Source of the DNA: Gemmatimonadaceae bacterium
GTDB lineage: Bacteria > Gemmatimonadota > Gemmatimonadetes > Gemmatimonadales > Gemmatimonadaceae
Assembly: GCA_036003045.1 (NCBI GenBank)
Contig: DASYSS010000065.1
Coordinates: 22,279-86,278, forward strand
DNA length: 64,000 bases
Reading direction: 5' to 3'
The notes below the pieces were generated by a model, which was not told the origin of the DNA, did no database searches, and saw only the letters and a program-made list of their open reading frames with translations. Below, piece after piece: positions 18,456 to 27,500 of the stretch. The first letter of the stretch is position 1, and every line of letters starts with the position of its first letter. Both the position numbers and the translations under genes were made by a program.

Positions 18456-18782
18456 TTAGACGAGTCGCGGTCCCGGCTTGGCCGGACCGAATCCGCCCGG
18501 GTGACGGTCGGCGAGCTTCGAGAGGTTGGCCGCCGCGACGTCGGAGAGCGAGATCCCGAGCGCGTGCGCCGCCACGGCGAGACACCACAACGTGTCGCCC
18601 AGCTCTTCGACGAGGCGTGCCTCGTCCACCTCGCGCCGCTGAAAGATTCGCTTTCGAATGAGGCCGAGCAGCTCCGCGGATTCCTCAGCCAGCCCCGCAC
18701 TCGCGTCGAGCAGGCGATCGCGGTCGCTCAGGTCCGGATTGATCGTGCGGAGCGCGGCGCGCTGATAATCGTCGAGGTTCAT
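18456..18782 (-). CDS. MazG-like nucleotide pyrophosphohydrolase family protein
   Basis: A 108-residue all-alpha NTP-PPase domain protein. LAEESAELLGLI and VEELGDTLWCLAVAAHAL provide the ExxE and ExxD metal-binding motifs of MazG/HisE-like enzymes. Members hydrolyse non-canonical or damaged nucleoside triphosphates. MNLDDYQRAALRT at the N-terminus is typical of the short MazG-like group. It converges with the FNR gene (12-bp gap). Its upstream region is the G-rich direct repeat next to the IS remnant, so its promoter may have been changed by that insertion. Confidence 0.85.
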   Translation of the reverse strand: MNLDDYQRAALRTINPDLSDRDRLLDASAGLAEESAELLGLIRKRIFQRREVDEARLVEELGDTLWCLAVAAHALGISLSDVAAANLSKLADRHPGGFGPAKPGPRLV

Positions 18783-18790
18783 CGGCTCGT

Positions 18791-18820
18791 GGACGGGTTG
18801 ACGGGTGGACGGTGGACGGG
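18791..18820. repeat. short direct repeats of GGACGGGT type
   Basis: Four imperfect copies of a GGACGGG/GTGGACGG unit run through these 30 bases, between the mazG-like start and the decayed IS3 element. They may be a slippage product at the insertion junction. Confidence 0.4.
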
Positions 18821-18855
18821 AGCTGCTCGCCCAAGAAAAAGACTACAACAACAAC

Positions 18856-19206
18856 TGCCATGAACGGGCGATCGGGCTCCGCGTGCCCCGACTCGGTCGT
18901 GACGCGATAGCGCGGCCGGGCCTTCGCCAGCACGCCGGCCTCGCGCATCAACCGCGCGATCCGATGCTTCCCACAGGCGAAGCCGAGGGAGCGCAACTCC
19001 ATCCGGACCCGCGGACTGCCGTAGCGCCGCTTCACCTGCCGCTGAATCTCGCGGATCTTCTCGGTCAGGACGCGATCGGCTTTCACGCGATCGCACAACG
19101 GCCGCGCACGCCAGGCGTAGTAACCGGCCCTCGACACCTCCAGCACCCGGCACATCGTGGTCACGCGCCAGATGCGGGCATGCGCTTGGACAAAGGCGAA
19201 TCTCAT
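18856..19206 (-). pseudogene. IS3-family transposase OrfB, N-terminal fragment
   Basis: About 117 residues match the HTH_21 portion of IS3 OrfB: MCRVLEVSRAGYYAWRARP, RYGSPRVRMELRSLG, HRIARLMREAGVLAKARPRYRVTT. After ESGHAEP the similarity stops and the frame runs into unrelated low-complexity sequence. The rve catalytic domain with the DDE triad is absent. The ATG overlaps the orfA stop as ATGA. Confidence 0.8.
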
Positions 19207-19295
19207 CGCCTGTCCTTGGCGAAGAAGGCCGTCGCTTTTTTTAGGATTTCGCGCTCTTCACGCAGCCGCTCATTCTCCCGCTTGAGCTCCGCACT
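19203..19295 (-). pseudogene. IS3-family transposase OrfA, C-terminal fragment
   Basis: About 30 residues including ELKRENERLREEREILKKAT and FFAKDRR match the coiled-coil C-terminus of IS3/IS911-type OrfA. The N-terminal helix-turn-helix is missing: the upstream frame has no similarity and quickly reaches the IS end. Confidence 0.75.
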
Positions 19296-19389
19296 TGCTC
19301 TTCCAGCGAGAGCACGCGTCCAGGGCCTGGCTTCTGCAGCGCCACCGAAGCGATTGAGGTGTCCACAAAACCCGGGGAACGTCAAACCC

Positions 19390-19490
19390 CTTCTAAGAGG
19401 ATTTTTCTTAGAAGTAATCCGCGAAATCCGTGGTTCATCCGCGAAAATTGTTGTTCCGGTCGTTGTCGTTGTCGTTGTCGTGGCTGTTGC
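19390..19490. repeat. intergenic repeat locus R1: hairpin, CCGCGAA motifs and GTTGTC tract
   Basis: From left to right: an 8-bp stem (CTTCTAAG at 19390-19397 with 19407-19414); GTAATCCGCGAAATCC at 19414-19429, identical over 16 bases to part of locus R2 (40753-40768); a second ATCCGCGAAA; and then a GTTGTC tandem tract at about 19450-19480. It fills the space between the IS end and the 3' end of the dppB-like gene. Confidence 0.7.
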
Positions 19491-19495
19491 GGCCT

Positions 19496-20416
19496 CTATT
19501 GGAATCGAACACGCGGGTCGGCTTTGGCGTACGCGAGATCGGTCAACAGGTTCACGACGACGAACACGGTGCTGAGAAAGAGGACGGAGCCTTGGATCGC
19601 CGGCAGGTCGCGGCGTGAGATGGCGTTGACCACGTAACGGCCGATGCCCGGCCACGAGAAAATCGTCTCGGTGAGAATGCTTCCGGTGAGGTAGGCCCCG
19701 AAGTCGAGGCCGAGCACCGTGATCACCGGGATCAACGCATTGCGCAGCGCGTGGCGCGTCGTGACGACCCACTCACCGAGTCCTTTCGCGCGCGCGGTGC
19801 GGACGAAATCGGCGTTGAGCGAGTCGAGCATCGCGGATCGCGTCATGCGCGCGAGAAACGCGATCGACCGCATGCCGAGCGTCAGAGCCGGCAGGATCAA
19901 AAAGCGCAGACTGCCGTAACCCGACGGCGGCAGCCACTTGAGCGTGACGGCGAACAACAGGATCAACAGCAGGCCGACCCAAAACACTGGAAACGACACT
20001 CCGAGGTAGGCCAAGCCGAGCGCAAACCGATCGATCACCCCGCCGGGGTTGCGCGCGCTGAGCACGCCGAGCGTGATTCCGACCGTCGCCGCGAGGAGCA
20101 TCGCGGCGAAAGCGAGTTGCAGCGTCTTCGGAAAACGCTCGCGAATGTCCTGCGAGATCGGGCGGTCGGTGATGTACGAACGGCCCAGGTCTCCGACGGC
20201 GACGCGGCTCACGTAGTGGGCGAATCGCTGCGGCAGCGGGTCGTCGACGTGGAGCTCGGCGCGGAGACGCGCGATCGTCGCGCTGTCGGCGCGTTCGCCG
20301 ATCATCGCCTCGACGGGATCACCCGGCGCGACGTAGAGCAGCAGGAACGCGACGACGAGGACGCCGAAGAGCGTCGGAATCGCGAGGAGGAGCCGCCGCG
20401 CGATGAACGAGCTCAT
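19496..20416 (-). CDS. oligopeptide/dipeptide ABC transporter permease, DppB type
   Basis: A 306-residue permease, the usual DppB/OppB length, with about six membrane helices. MSSFIARRLLLAIPTLFGVL, VAPGDPVEAMIG, GDLGRSYITDRPIS and the EAA-loop region RTARAKGLGEWVVTTRHALR are characteristic. The ATG overlaps the stop of the binding-protein gene (ATGA). No DppC or ATPase gene follows; instead the repeat R1 and the IS remnant come next. A DppC-like gene lies about 42 kb away at 62135. Confidence 0.92.
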   Translation of the reverse strand: MSSFIARRLLLAIPTLFGVLVVAFLLLYVAPGDPVEAMIGERADSATIARLRAELHVDDPLPQRFAHYVSRVAVGDLGRSYITDRPISQDIRERFPKTLQLAFAAMLLAATVGITLGVLSARNPGGVIDRFALGLAYLGVSFPVFWVGLLLILLFAVTLKWLPPSGYGSLRFLILPALTLGMRSIAFLARMTRSAMLDSLNADFVRTARAKGLGEWVVTTRHALRNALIPVITVLGLDFGAYLTGSILTETIFSWPGIGRYVVNAISRRDLPAIQGSVLFLSTVFVVVNLLTDLAYAKADPRVRFQ

Positions 20417-22014
20417 TTCGACGGACGCGGCGAAGGGGGCGAGCGGTCGATCGTCACATCGAGCCAGCGCTGGCCGTTGAAGATGACCGGCGGCACGAAA
20501 TGCCTGATCCACGGTTGAACCGCGTAGAGCTCATCGTAGAAATGGAGGAAGACCATCGGCGCGTCGGCAAACGCGATGGAGTCGGCTTGGCGATAGAGCG
20601 CGTTTCGCCTGGCTTCGTTTTCCTCGCGGCGGGCCACGGTCATCAGCGAATCGAAGCGCGCATTCGAGTAGAACGAGACGTTTCCTCCGGCGCCGCGATT
20701 CGCGGTGCCGAGGAGCGGATAGAGGAAGTCTTCGGCGTCGGGATAGTCGGCGTACCAGTCCTTGAGGATCATGTCCGTCTCGCCTTTGCGGGCGGCCGCG
20801 CGCGACGCGGCGGCCTCGCGGAGCACGATCTTCGTGCGGATGCCGACGACGTTGAGGTATGCCTGGACCGTTTCGGCGATTCGCTGGTAGATGGGGTTTG
20901 TGGAGACCCAGAGCTCGACGTCGATCCCGTTGGCGTGGCCCGAGGCGGCGAGCAGCTGGCGCGCCTTCGCCGGATCGTAGGCGTAGGGGGCTCGCGAGCT
21001 GTCGTGTCCGGGAAGCGTGGGGGGGATCACGCCGTTCGCCCGAATGCCGCGGCCCCCAACCAGGCGCTCAATGATGCGGTTTACATCGACGGCGTAATTG
21101 ATCGCCCGGCGGACACGCGGGTCCGCCAACGGTCCGCGTGTCGTGTTGATACCTATGTACACGAGCTCGAGCGCGGGCGTCGACATCAGCATCGGCGAGC
21201 GGCTCTCGTCGTTCACCCATTCGCTCGCTTCGGAGGCCGGGATCTGCAGGACATCGACGTTACCGCTTTCGTACTCGGCCACCGCCGTGCTCGGCTCCGC
21301 GATGATGCGGGCGCGGAGGGTGTCGGTCTTCGGGGCGCCGCCGAAGTATCCGGGATTCTTGGAGAAAAGGAGGAAGTCGTCGTGCTTCCAGGTGACGAGC
21401 TTCCACGGACCCGTGCCGATCGGGTGCTCGCCGAAATTCGGCGGCGTGTTCAGTGGGACGACCGAGGCCACGGGCATCGCCAGCATCTTGGTGAAAATCG
21501 CGAGCGGCTCGTCGAGCGCGACGATGAGAGTGGAATCGTTGGGCGCGGCGAGGCCGGCAATCGATTTGGCCGTCCCGCCGTTGAAGGCTTTCGCCCCGGC
21601 GATCGGGAAGAGGAACTGGGCCGCACCGCTCTTCGTGGCCGGCGCGAGCGCACGCTCCCAGCTGGCCACAACGTTCTTCGCCGTGAAGTGAGCGCCGTCG
21701 TGGAACGAAACGTCGGTCCGGAGATGAAAGGTGTAACGCCGTCCGTCGGGGGAAATCTCCCAACGCGTGGCGAGCGACGGCTCGACGCGTGCGTCCGGCG
21801 TGAAGCGCGTGAGGCCGTCGAACAGATAGCCGACGGCGCGTCCGGTGGGAACGTCGGTCGAGAGTGCGGGGTCGAGTGATCTGGGGTCGTAGATGTCGCG
21901 CGAGTCGACGATCTCGTCTCGCGACGGCGCTCCGGGCGCTCCGCATGTCGCGAGCACGAACGCCGAGAGGAGCGCGAGGGCGGCCGCGGCAACGCGCGGT
22001 CGTGCGTCTTCCAT
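20413..22014 (-). CDS. peptide ABC transporter substrate-binding lipoprotein (SBP family 5)
   Basis: A 533-residue periplasmic binding protein of the DppA/OppA family. The signal sequence ends in LATC, an acceptable though unusual lipobox with Thr before Cys. DPRSLDPALSTDVPTGRAVG, TFHLRTDVSFHDGAHFTAKN and GTGPWKLVTW are family motifs. I chose ATG 22014; a GTG at 22020 is also in frame. It feeds the DppB-like permease encoded right after it. The cargo is probably peptides, but nickel- or sugar-binding relatives exist. Confidence 0.9.
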   Translation of the reverse strand: MEDARPRVAAAALALLSAFVLATCGAPGAPSRDEIVDSRDIYDPRSLDPALSTDVPTGRAVGYLFDGLTRFTPDARVEPSLATRWEISPDGRRYTFHLRTDVSFHDGAHFTAKNVVASWERALAPATKSGAAQFLFPIAGAKAFNGGTAKSIAGLAAPNDSTLIVALDEPLAIFTKMLAMPVASVVPLNTPPNFGEHPIGTGPWKLVTWKHDDFLLFSKNPGYFGGAPKTDTLRARIIAEPSTAVAEYESGNVDVLQIPASEASEWVNDESRSPMLMSTPALELVYIGINTTRGPLADPRVRRAINYAVDVNRIIERLVGGRGIRANGVIPPTLPGHDSSRAPYAYDPAKARQLLAASGHANGIDVELWVSTNPIYQRIAETVQAYLNVVGIRTKIVLREAAASRAAARKGETDMILKDWYADYPDAEDFLYPLLGTANRGAGGNVSFYSNARFDSLMTVARREENEARRNALYRQADSIAFADAPMVFLHFYDELYAVQPWIRHFVPPVIFNGQRWLDVTIDRSPPSPRPSK

Positions 22015-22141
22015 TGACACTGGCTGAGAGGCGCGAGAACTTACGCCATCCCGCCGTCAAGCGTCAATCATGTGCGCCCGCCGGAGGCAGTCCGCGCGGG
22101 CGCGTCGTGCGTCAGCACCGCCGAAGCGTCGGGTGGTGTCC

Positions 22142-24553
22142 ATGATGATCGCTTCCCCGGCCGGCCACGGCCGGACCTCACGAGGGGCAGTGAACGGCAT
22201 TCATACACAGGGCGATCCCAAAGTCGTTTCGGCGACCCGCGTTTGCGTCGCCGTCGCTCTCGTGTCCCTCGCGATGCTTTGGCCGACTCGCGCCCGCGCG
22301 CAGGAGTGCGAGGAGGGCGACCGTCAGGTGCGGTCGCTGCACTTCGTCGGCAATAAGACATTTAGCGCCGACGCGCTGTCGGCCTATGTCGTGACCACCG
22401 CGTCGTCGTTCGCCAAGCGCCATTTTCGAATCATCGGCACGGCGCGCTGCTACCCCGTCAACGGACTGGGACCGGACACCGACGCCATCAAGCTTTTCTA
22501 CAAAGCGAACGGTTTCTACGACACGAAGGTCGATACCGCGGTCACGATCGTCGGACGCGGCGTCGTCGACGTGACCTTTCGGATCAACGAGGGTCGGCCC
22601 CTGCTGCTCGACTCGCTCGAGATCGCCGGACTTTCCGCGATTCCCGATTCGTCGAAGCTCACCAAAGACCTTCAGCTCAAGGTCGGTGAACGGGTCGGAC
22701 GGCTGAACATGGTGTCGGACATGACGACGATCGTTTCGCGACTCCACAACTCCGGCTATCCGAACGCGCAGGTCTTTCCGCAGTTCACCACGCATTTGGA
22801 CGATCATCGGGCCGAGGTCCGACTCGAGGTCGCGCCCGGTGTGCGCACTCGCTTCGGCACCATTCGGATCGAGAGCACGTCGCAGTCCGGCGGACCGCCC
22901 GAGATCGACACGGCCGTCGTGCGTCACCTGCTCGGCTTCTCGTCTGGCGACCGGTACAGCGACGATGCGCTCGTGAACGCGCAGCGCAACCTCTACAACC
23001 TCGGCACGTTCAAGCACGTCGGCATCGACACGACGAGTCAAACCGCCGCGGTCGCGGACGGCAGCGCGCCGGCCGCCGCTCGCACCGCGAAGGACAGCCT
23101 CTCGGACACCCTCACCGACGTCCAGGTCAACCTGCGCGAGGACTTGATGCGCCAGTACGACCAGGACGAGGCGTGGGCGACGCTGGATTGCTTCCGGTTC
23201 AACGCGCAGTACACCAACAAGAATTTTCTGGACGATGCGCGGCGTCTGGAGCTCTCGGGGCGCCTCTCGAAAATCGGTTACGGCAGCCCGCTCGCCTCGC
23301 CGGCGACCCGCAACCTCTGCTATCGCCCTTATCTCGACCAGGACAGTCTCGCGAGCAAGAAGGTCAACTACTATCTCGGCGCGACGGTCAGTCAGCCGAC
23401 GCTGTTTGGTACGCACTGGGTTCCGTCCTACACGGCGTATACCGAACGGCGAGGCGAGTATCTCGCCTATCTCCGGACGACCTACGTCGGCGGCGCCGTA
23501 TCGGCAACCCGCCTCATCGGCGAAGGGATGCCCCTGCGCGTCGGCTACACGCTGGAGTATGGAAAGACGCAAGCGCAGCCGGCGGTGCTCTGCGCTGAAT
23601 TCTTCGCATGCACGACGGAGGAGCAGGACCAGTTCGAGCGAACGTTGCGGCTCGCGATCGCGAGCGTCTCGCTGCAACGAACTCGGGTCGACGACCGGGT
23701 AGAACCGAAGAGCGGCTACATCATCGGAGGCGAGCTGCGCGGCGCGGCGCCGGTGATCGGGTCGGATCCGTCGCAGCAGTTCGCCAAGGGCACTCTCGAC
23801 ATGTCCGCCTACAAATCGCTCTCGAAGCGCGTGGTGTTGGCGGGGCGAATCAGCGGCGGACTGATCTCGGCGACGAACGATACGACGGGCTCGAAACTAC
23901 CGCCCTATCAGGAGCGCCTGTTCGCCGGCGGACCGAACAGCGTGCGCGGCTTCGGGCAGAACCTCCTCGGTCCGGTCGTCTATCTGGTGGGTTCGGACCA
24001 GTTCAACATCGATACGATCGCGGTTGCACCAGACCGGTCTTCGAAGACGCTGGCGTACGTGCTCAAGAATCCCAATGCGAGCGTCAGCCGCCCCCAGCCG
24101 CTGGGCGGCAACGCGATGTTTGTCTTCAACGTCGAAATGCGGATACGCGATCCATTCTTCCCGGATCTACTCCAATACGTTCCGTTCGTGGACGGCGGCC
24201 AAGTGTGGACCGAGGTGCCCAACGTCAACAATTTTCACCTGGCGCGCCCCATCTTCGTGACGCCTGGGCTGGGGTTCCGGATCTCGTCGCCGATCGGCCC
24301 CATTCAGATCAATCTGGGGTACAATCCCTACCCGAATCAGCAGGGGCCTGTGTACTTCGCATCGCCGGTCGATCCCCTCACAGGGGCGGCGCCGCTCATA
24401 TGTGTGACGCCACCCGGGGCGCCACCCGTCCCAGTGACGATAAGCGGCAGTGAGGCGACTCAGGCGAAGTGCCCTGGGATATTCGCGCCGCCGCGTCCAG
24501 CAAGCTTCTTTCAACGGCTGACGAAAACCTTCTCGATCGTAACGAGCTTCTGA
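22142..24553 (+). CDS. outer-membrane Omp85 protein, TamA/BamA-like
   Basis: About 803 residues. A signal peptide ends near ARAQ. POTRA repeats follow (RSLHFVGNKTFSADAL, DVTFRINEGRPLLLDSLEI, VRLEVAPGVRTRFGTIRI). The C-terminal bacterial surface antigen barrel contains the conserved RGF lid motif in GGPNSVRGFGQNLLGP and a C-terminal aromatic residue. The partner gene is a TamB-like protein 7 bases downstream, so TamA is the better reading than BamA. Start is uncertain: ATGs at 22070, 22142 and 22145 are in frame, and the first gives an atypically long basic leader. It inserts proteins into, or moves lipid to, the outer membrane. Confidence 0.85.
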   Translation: MMIASPAGHGRTSRGAVNGIHTQGDPKVVSATRVCVAVALVSLAMLWPTRARAQECEEGDRQVRSLHFVGNKTFSADALSAYVVTTASSFAKRHFRIIGTARCYPVNGLGPDTDAIKLFYKANGFYDTKVDTAVTIVGRGVVDVTFRINEGRPLLLDSLEIAGLSAIPDSSKLTKDLQLKVGERVGRLNMVSDMTTIVSRLHNSGYPNAQVFPQFTTHLDDHRAEVRLEVAPGVRTRFGTIRIESTSQSGGPPEIDTAVVRHLLGFSSGDRYSDDALVNAQRNLYNLGTFKHVGIDTTSQTAAVADGSAPAAARTAKDSLSDTLTDVQVNLREDLMRQYDQDEAWATLDCFRFNAQYTNKNFLDDARRLELSGRLSKIGYGSPLASPATRNLCYRPYLDQDSLASKKVNYYLGATVSQPTLFGTHWVPSYTAYTERRGEYLAYLRTTYVGGAVSATRLIGEGMPLRVGYTLEYGKTQAQPAVLCAEFFACTTEEQDQFERTLRLAIASVSLQRTRVDDRVEPKSGYIIGGELRGAAPVIGSDPSQQFAKGTLDMSAYKSLSKRVVLAGRISGGLISATNDTTGSKLPPYQERLFAGGPNSVRGFGQNLLGPVVYLVGSDQFNIDTIAVAPDRSSKTLAYVLKNPNASVSRPQPLGGNAMFVFNVEMRIRDPFFPDLLQYVPFVDGGQVWTEVPNVNNFHLARPIFVTPGLGFRISSPIGPIQINLGYNPYPNQQGPVYFASPVDPLTGAAPLICVTPPGAPPVPVTISGSEATQAKCPGIFAPPRPASFFQRLTKTFSIVTSF

Positions 24554-24560
24554 CTCAGGC

Positions 24561-27500
24561 ATGAAGCGCCGCAGTCTCGTCGCCCTCGTGGCGGCTGGCG
24601 TCCTGGTCTTCCTCGGGCTCCTCGCGGTGTCCGGGGTGCTCTTCTTCACGCGCACGTACCGCGGGCGCGAGTACGTGCGGTCGTTCGCCCAGCCGTTGAT
24701 CGAGCGGGGGATCAAGGGCGGAAAGGTCTATCTCGGACACCTCAGCGGCAGCTTCCTCAACCAGCTGACGATCGACAGCGTCGCGATCCGCGACGAGCGC
24801 GGGGAGCTGTTCCTCAGCACCGGTCGGATCACGCTCGACTACAATCCGCGCGACATCTTCGACGCGCGGGCGCTCATTCGCCGCGCGACGATCGAGCATC
24901 CGTACGTCCACATCGTCCAGCACAACGACTACAGCTGGAACTTCAAGAAGATCTTCGCCAGCGCCCCGTCGCCGGCGCCGGCGAAGAAAGACGAGACCAC
25001 GCGCGGCTGGGGCAACTACATCGTCGCCGACTCGGTGAGGCTCCGCGACGCGACCTTTCTGCTGACGATGCGTTGGCAGCCCGACGATTCGTTGAAGGGG
25101 GCGCGCCGCGACAGCGTGATCCGCGTCACACTCGCCAATCCCGCGAGAGCCGTGACCCAGACGTACGACGGCTATGGGCGGCTGTACGAGTGGCGCAACA
25201 TCAATGGTCTCATCTCTCACGCCCGCCTCTCCGATCCGGACAGCGACGTGAAGTACGGGCGGGAGTTCAAGATCGCGACGCTCTCGGCCGACGAGCTCGA
25301 GCCGACCTTCAAATACCGCAACGTCGTCGGCGACGTACGGCTGCAAGGCGACTCCGTCTGGTTTCAGTCGCCGCACTTCGAGCTACCGGCGTCGAGCGGG
25401 CGCGGCGCGGGCAAAGTGTGGTGGGGAAGCGACCTGCCGGTGCGCTACGACATCATCATCCACGGCAATCAGGTCGCGCTCGAGGACGTGAATTGGGTCT
25501 ATCCTCCGCTGCCGACGACGGGCGGCGGATCCGTCGACCTCGCGATCCGGAACGATCCGCAGAACATGCAGATTCTGGATTTCCGGTTGAGCAACATGGA
25601 CGTCAAGACGACGGGGTCGCACGTCACGGGCTCGATGTGGTTCGGCATCGGTGCACCGGTCCTGCTCGTGCGGAACGTCGATCTGAAAGGCGATCCGGTC
25701 GACTTCGATTTCGTGCGCTACATCAACCAGAAGCCGTTCCCGGTGGATTGGCGCGGCCAACTCTATGGAACGGTGAAGGGGCGCGGCGGCCCGCTTACGC
25801 ATTTCGTCGTCGACCAGTCGGACGTCACTTTCCACGACGCTCACGTTCCGGGCGCGACTTCGCATGCGACCGGCAAGGGCGAGCTCGACATCCTCTTCCC
25901 GGCGTTCACCGCGTTTCATCACTTCGACGTGAACGCAACGTCGGTGGACCTGCGCTCGATCGAATATCTCTACCCAGCGTTTCCGCGACTCGGCGGCACC
26001 GTGAACGGCACGGCGACGCTCGACTCGTCGTGGCTCGACGTCCGCTTCTCCGGCGCCGACGTCTACCATCAGGACGGGCCGGGTGAACCGTCGCATTTGA
26101 CCGGGAACGGCCGCATCACGTACGGCGATCCGTTCATGACGTACGACGTGACGCTCGACGCGCGGCCGTTGTCGCTGACGATGCTCGCGCGCTCGTATCC
26201 GAACTCCCTGCGCGGATTGATGAGCGGACCGATCAAGGCTCAGGGGCAATCTCCCGACCTGGCGCTCGCGACGACGCTCGCCGGCGACGCGGGCACGTTC
26301 AGCTACGACGGTCGCGTCGACCTCGATTCCGTGGGCGGCCTCGGCGCGCGCGGACACGGACAGTTCAGCGCGTTGAATCCGTCAAGGCTGCTGGCGAAAG
26401 CCGAGGGCCCGAAGGGGGCGTTCAGCGGGCATTACGAGGTGGACGTGAACGGTAAGAACGCGACGCTGCTCACCGGCACGGCGGGGCTCGCGATCGAGCG
26501 CACGACGTTCGACAGCATCACGATCTATCCGTCCCGCGCGCGCGCAACGTTCGGTGACGGGCGCATGCGCATCGACAGCCTGCTGGTCGAAACGAGCGCC
26601 GGGACGTTGGAAGCGAGCGGATCGATCGGTCTGCCGAAGGGACGCGCGGATTCGCTCGCGTTCCAGTTCACTGCCGACTCGCTCGGCGGGCTGCGGCGCT
26701 ACGTCTCGATTGCCGATTCGACCGCCCCACCGGATTCGTTGTCCGGTGACCTGAGGGTTCGAGGCTTCTTGCAGGGCCGCATGGACTCGCTTCGCCTCGC
26801 CGGCACGTTGACCGGAAATCAGTTGTACCGAAACAAGGACCGGAGCCGTTCGGTCACGTTGGGCTTCGACCTCGCGAACCTTCCAGACGCGCCCTCCGGC
26901 CGGCTGACGCTGAGCGCGGATTCGCTCACGCTCGCCGGCGTCGCGCTCGACACGCTCGGCGGAACTCTGATCGCCGAAGATGCCTCGCACGCGCGCTTCA
27001 CGGTCGGCGCGCAGAGCCACAACGGGCCGCTCGGCGTGGCGGGCGGAACCTGGACGTTGCTCAAGAACGCGTGGTCGCTGGGACTCACTTCGCTGGACAT
27101 GGTTGTCGGCAAGGACGAGTGGCGACTCGCCGGTCCCGCTCTGCTGCAACGTGATAGCGTCGGCACGCGGTTAGACTCACTGATCCTGCGCAATCGGGAC
27201 ACCGCGTCGGTCGCACTGAGCGGCGACGTGCCGAACGCGGGGAACGTCAACGGACGCGTGCGTGCGGTGAATCTTCCGCTGGACGACATTGGCGTCATCG
27301 AACAGTTCGCGGACAGTGTCGGCGGCCTGGGCCGGGTGGACGCGACGCTGGGCGGGACGCGCGAGCATCCGACTCTCACGGGCGAAGCGCAAATCAGCGG
27401 CTTGCGGCATAACGGTGTGACGCTGGACCGACTGACGCTGAACAGCCAACTGCACGACCAAGACGCAGACGTGAGCCTCGCGGTCGTGAGCAAGGGCGCA

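Larger units (their letters stand above)
18856..19384 (-). mobile_element. decayed IS3-family insertion sequence (orfA and orfB fragments plus one terminus)
   Basis: Minus-strand fragments of both IS3 transposase genes are adjacent in their natural order. A terminal sequence of IS3 type lies at 19358-19384: on the minus strand it reads TGACGTTCCCCGGGTTTTGT and then GGACACC. Only about 150 bp separate this end from the orfA stop, so the N-terminal half of orfA is lost. The DDE part of orfB is also lost, and no matching second terminus is visible near 18856. The element cannot move by itself. Confidence 0.75.

Noticed and set aside
18685..18855. Continuation of transposase OrfB beyond residue 117
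   Set aside because: The frame stays open but the sequence has no transposase similarity and overlaps the mazG-like gene antisense-free region; it is chance read-through.
18856..19384. IS3 element considered as intact and active
   Set aside because: The OrfB DDE domain and the OrfA N-terminus are missing, and only one terminus is visible.
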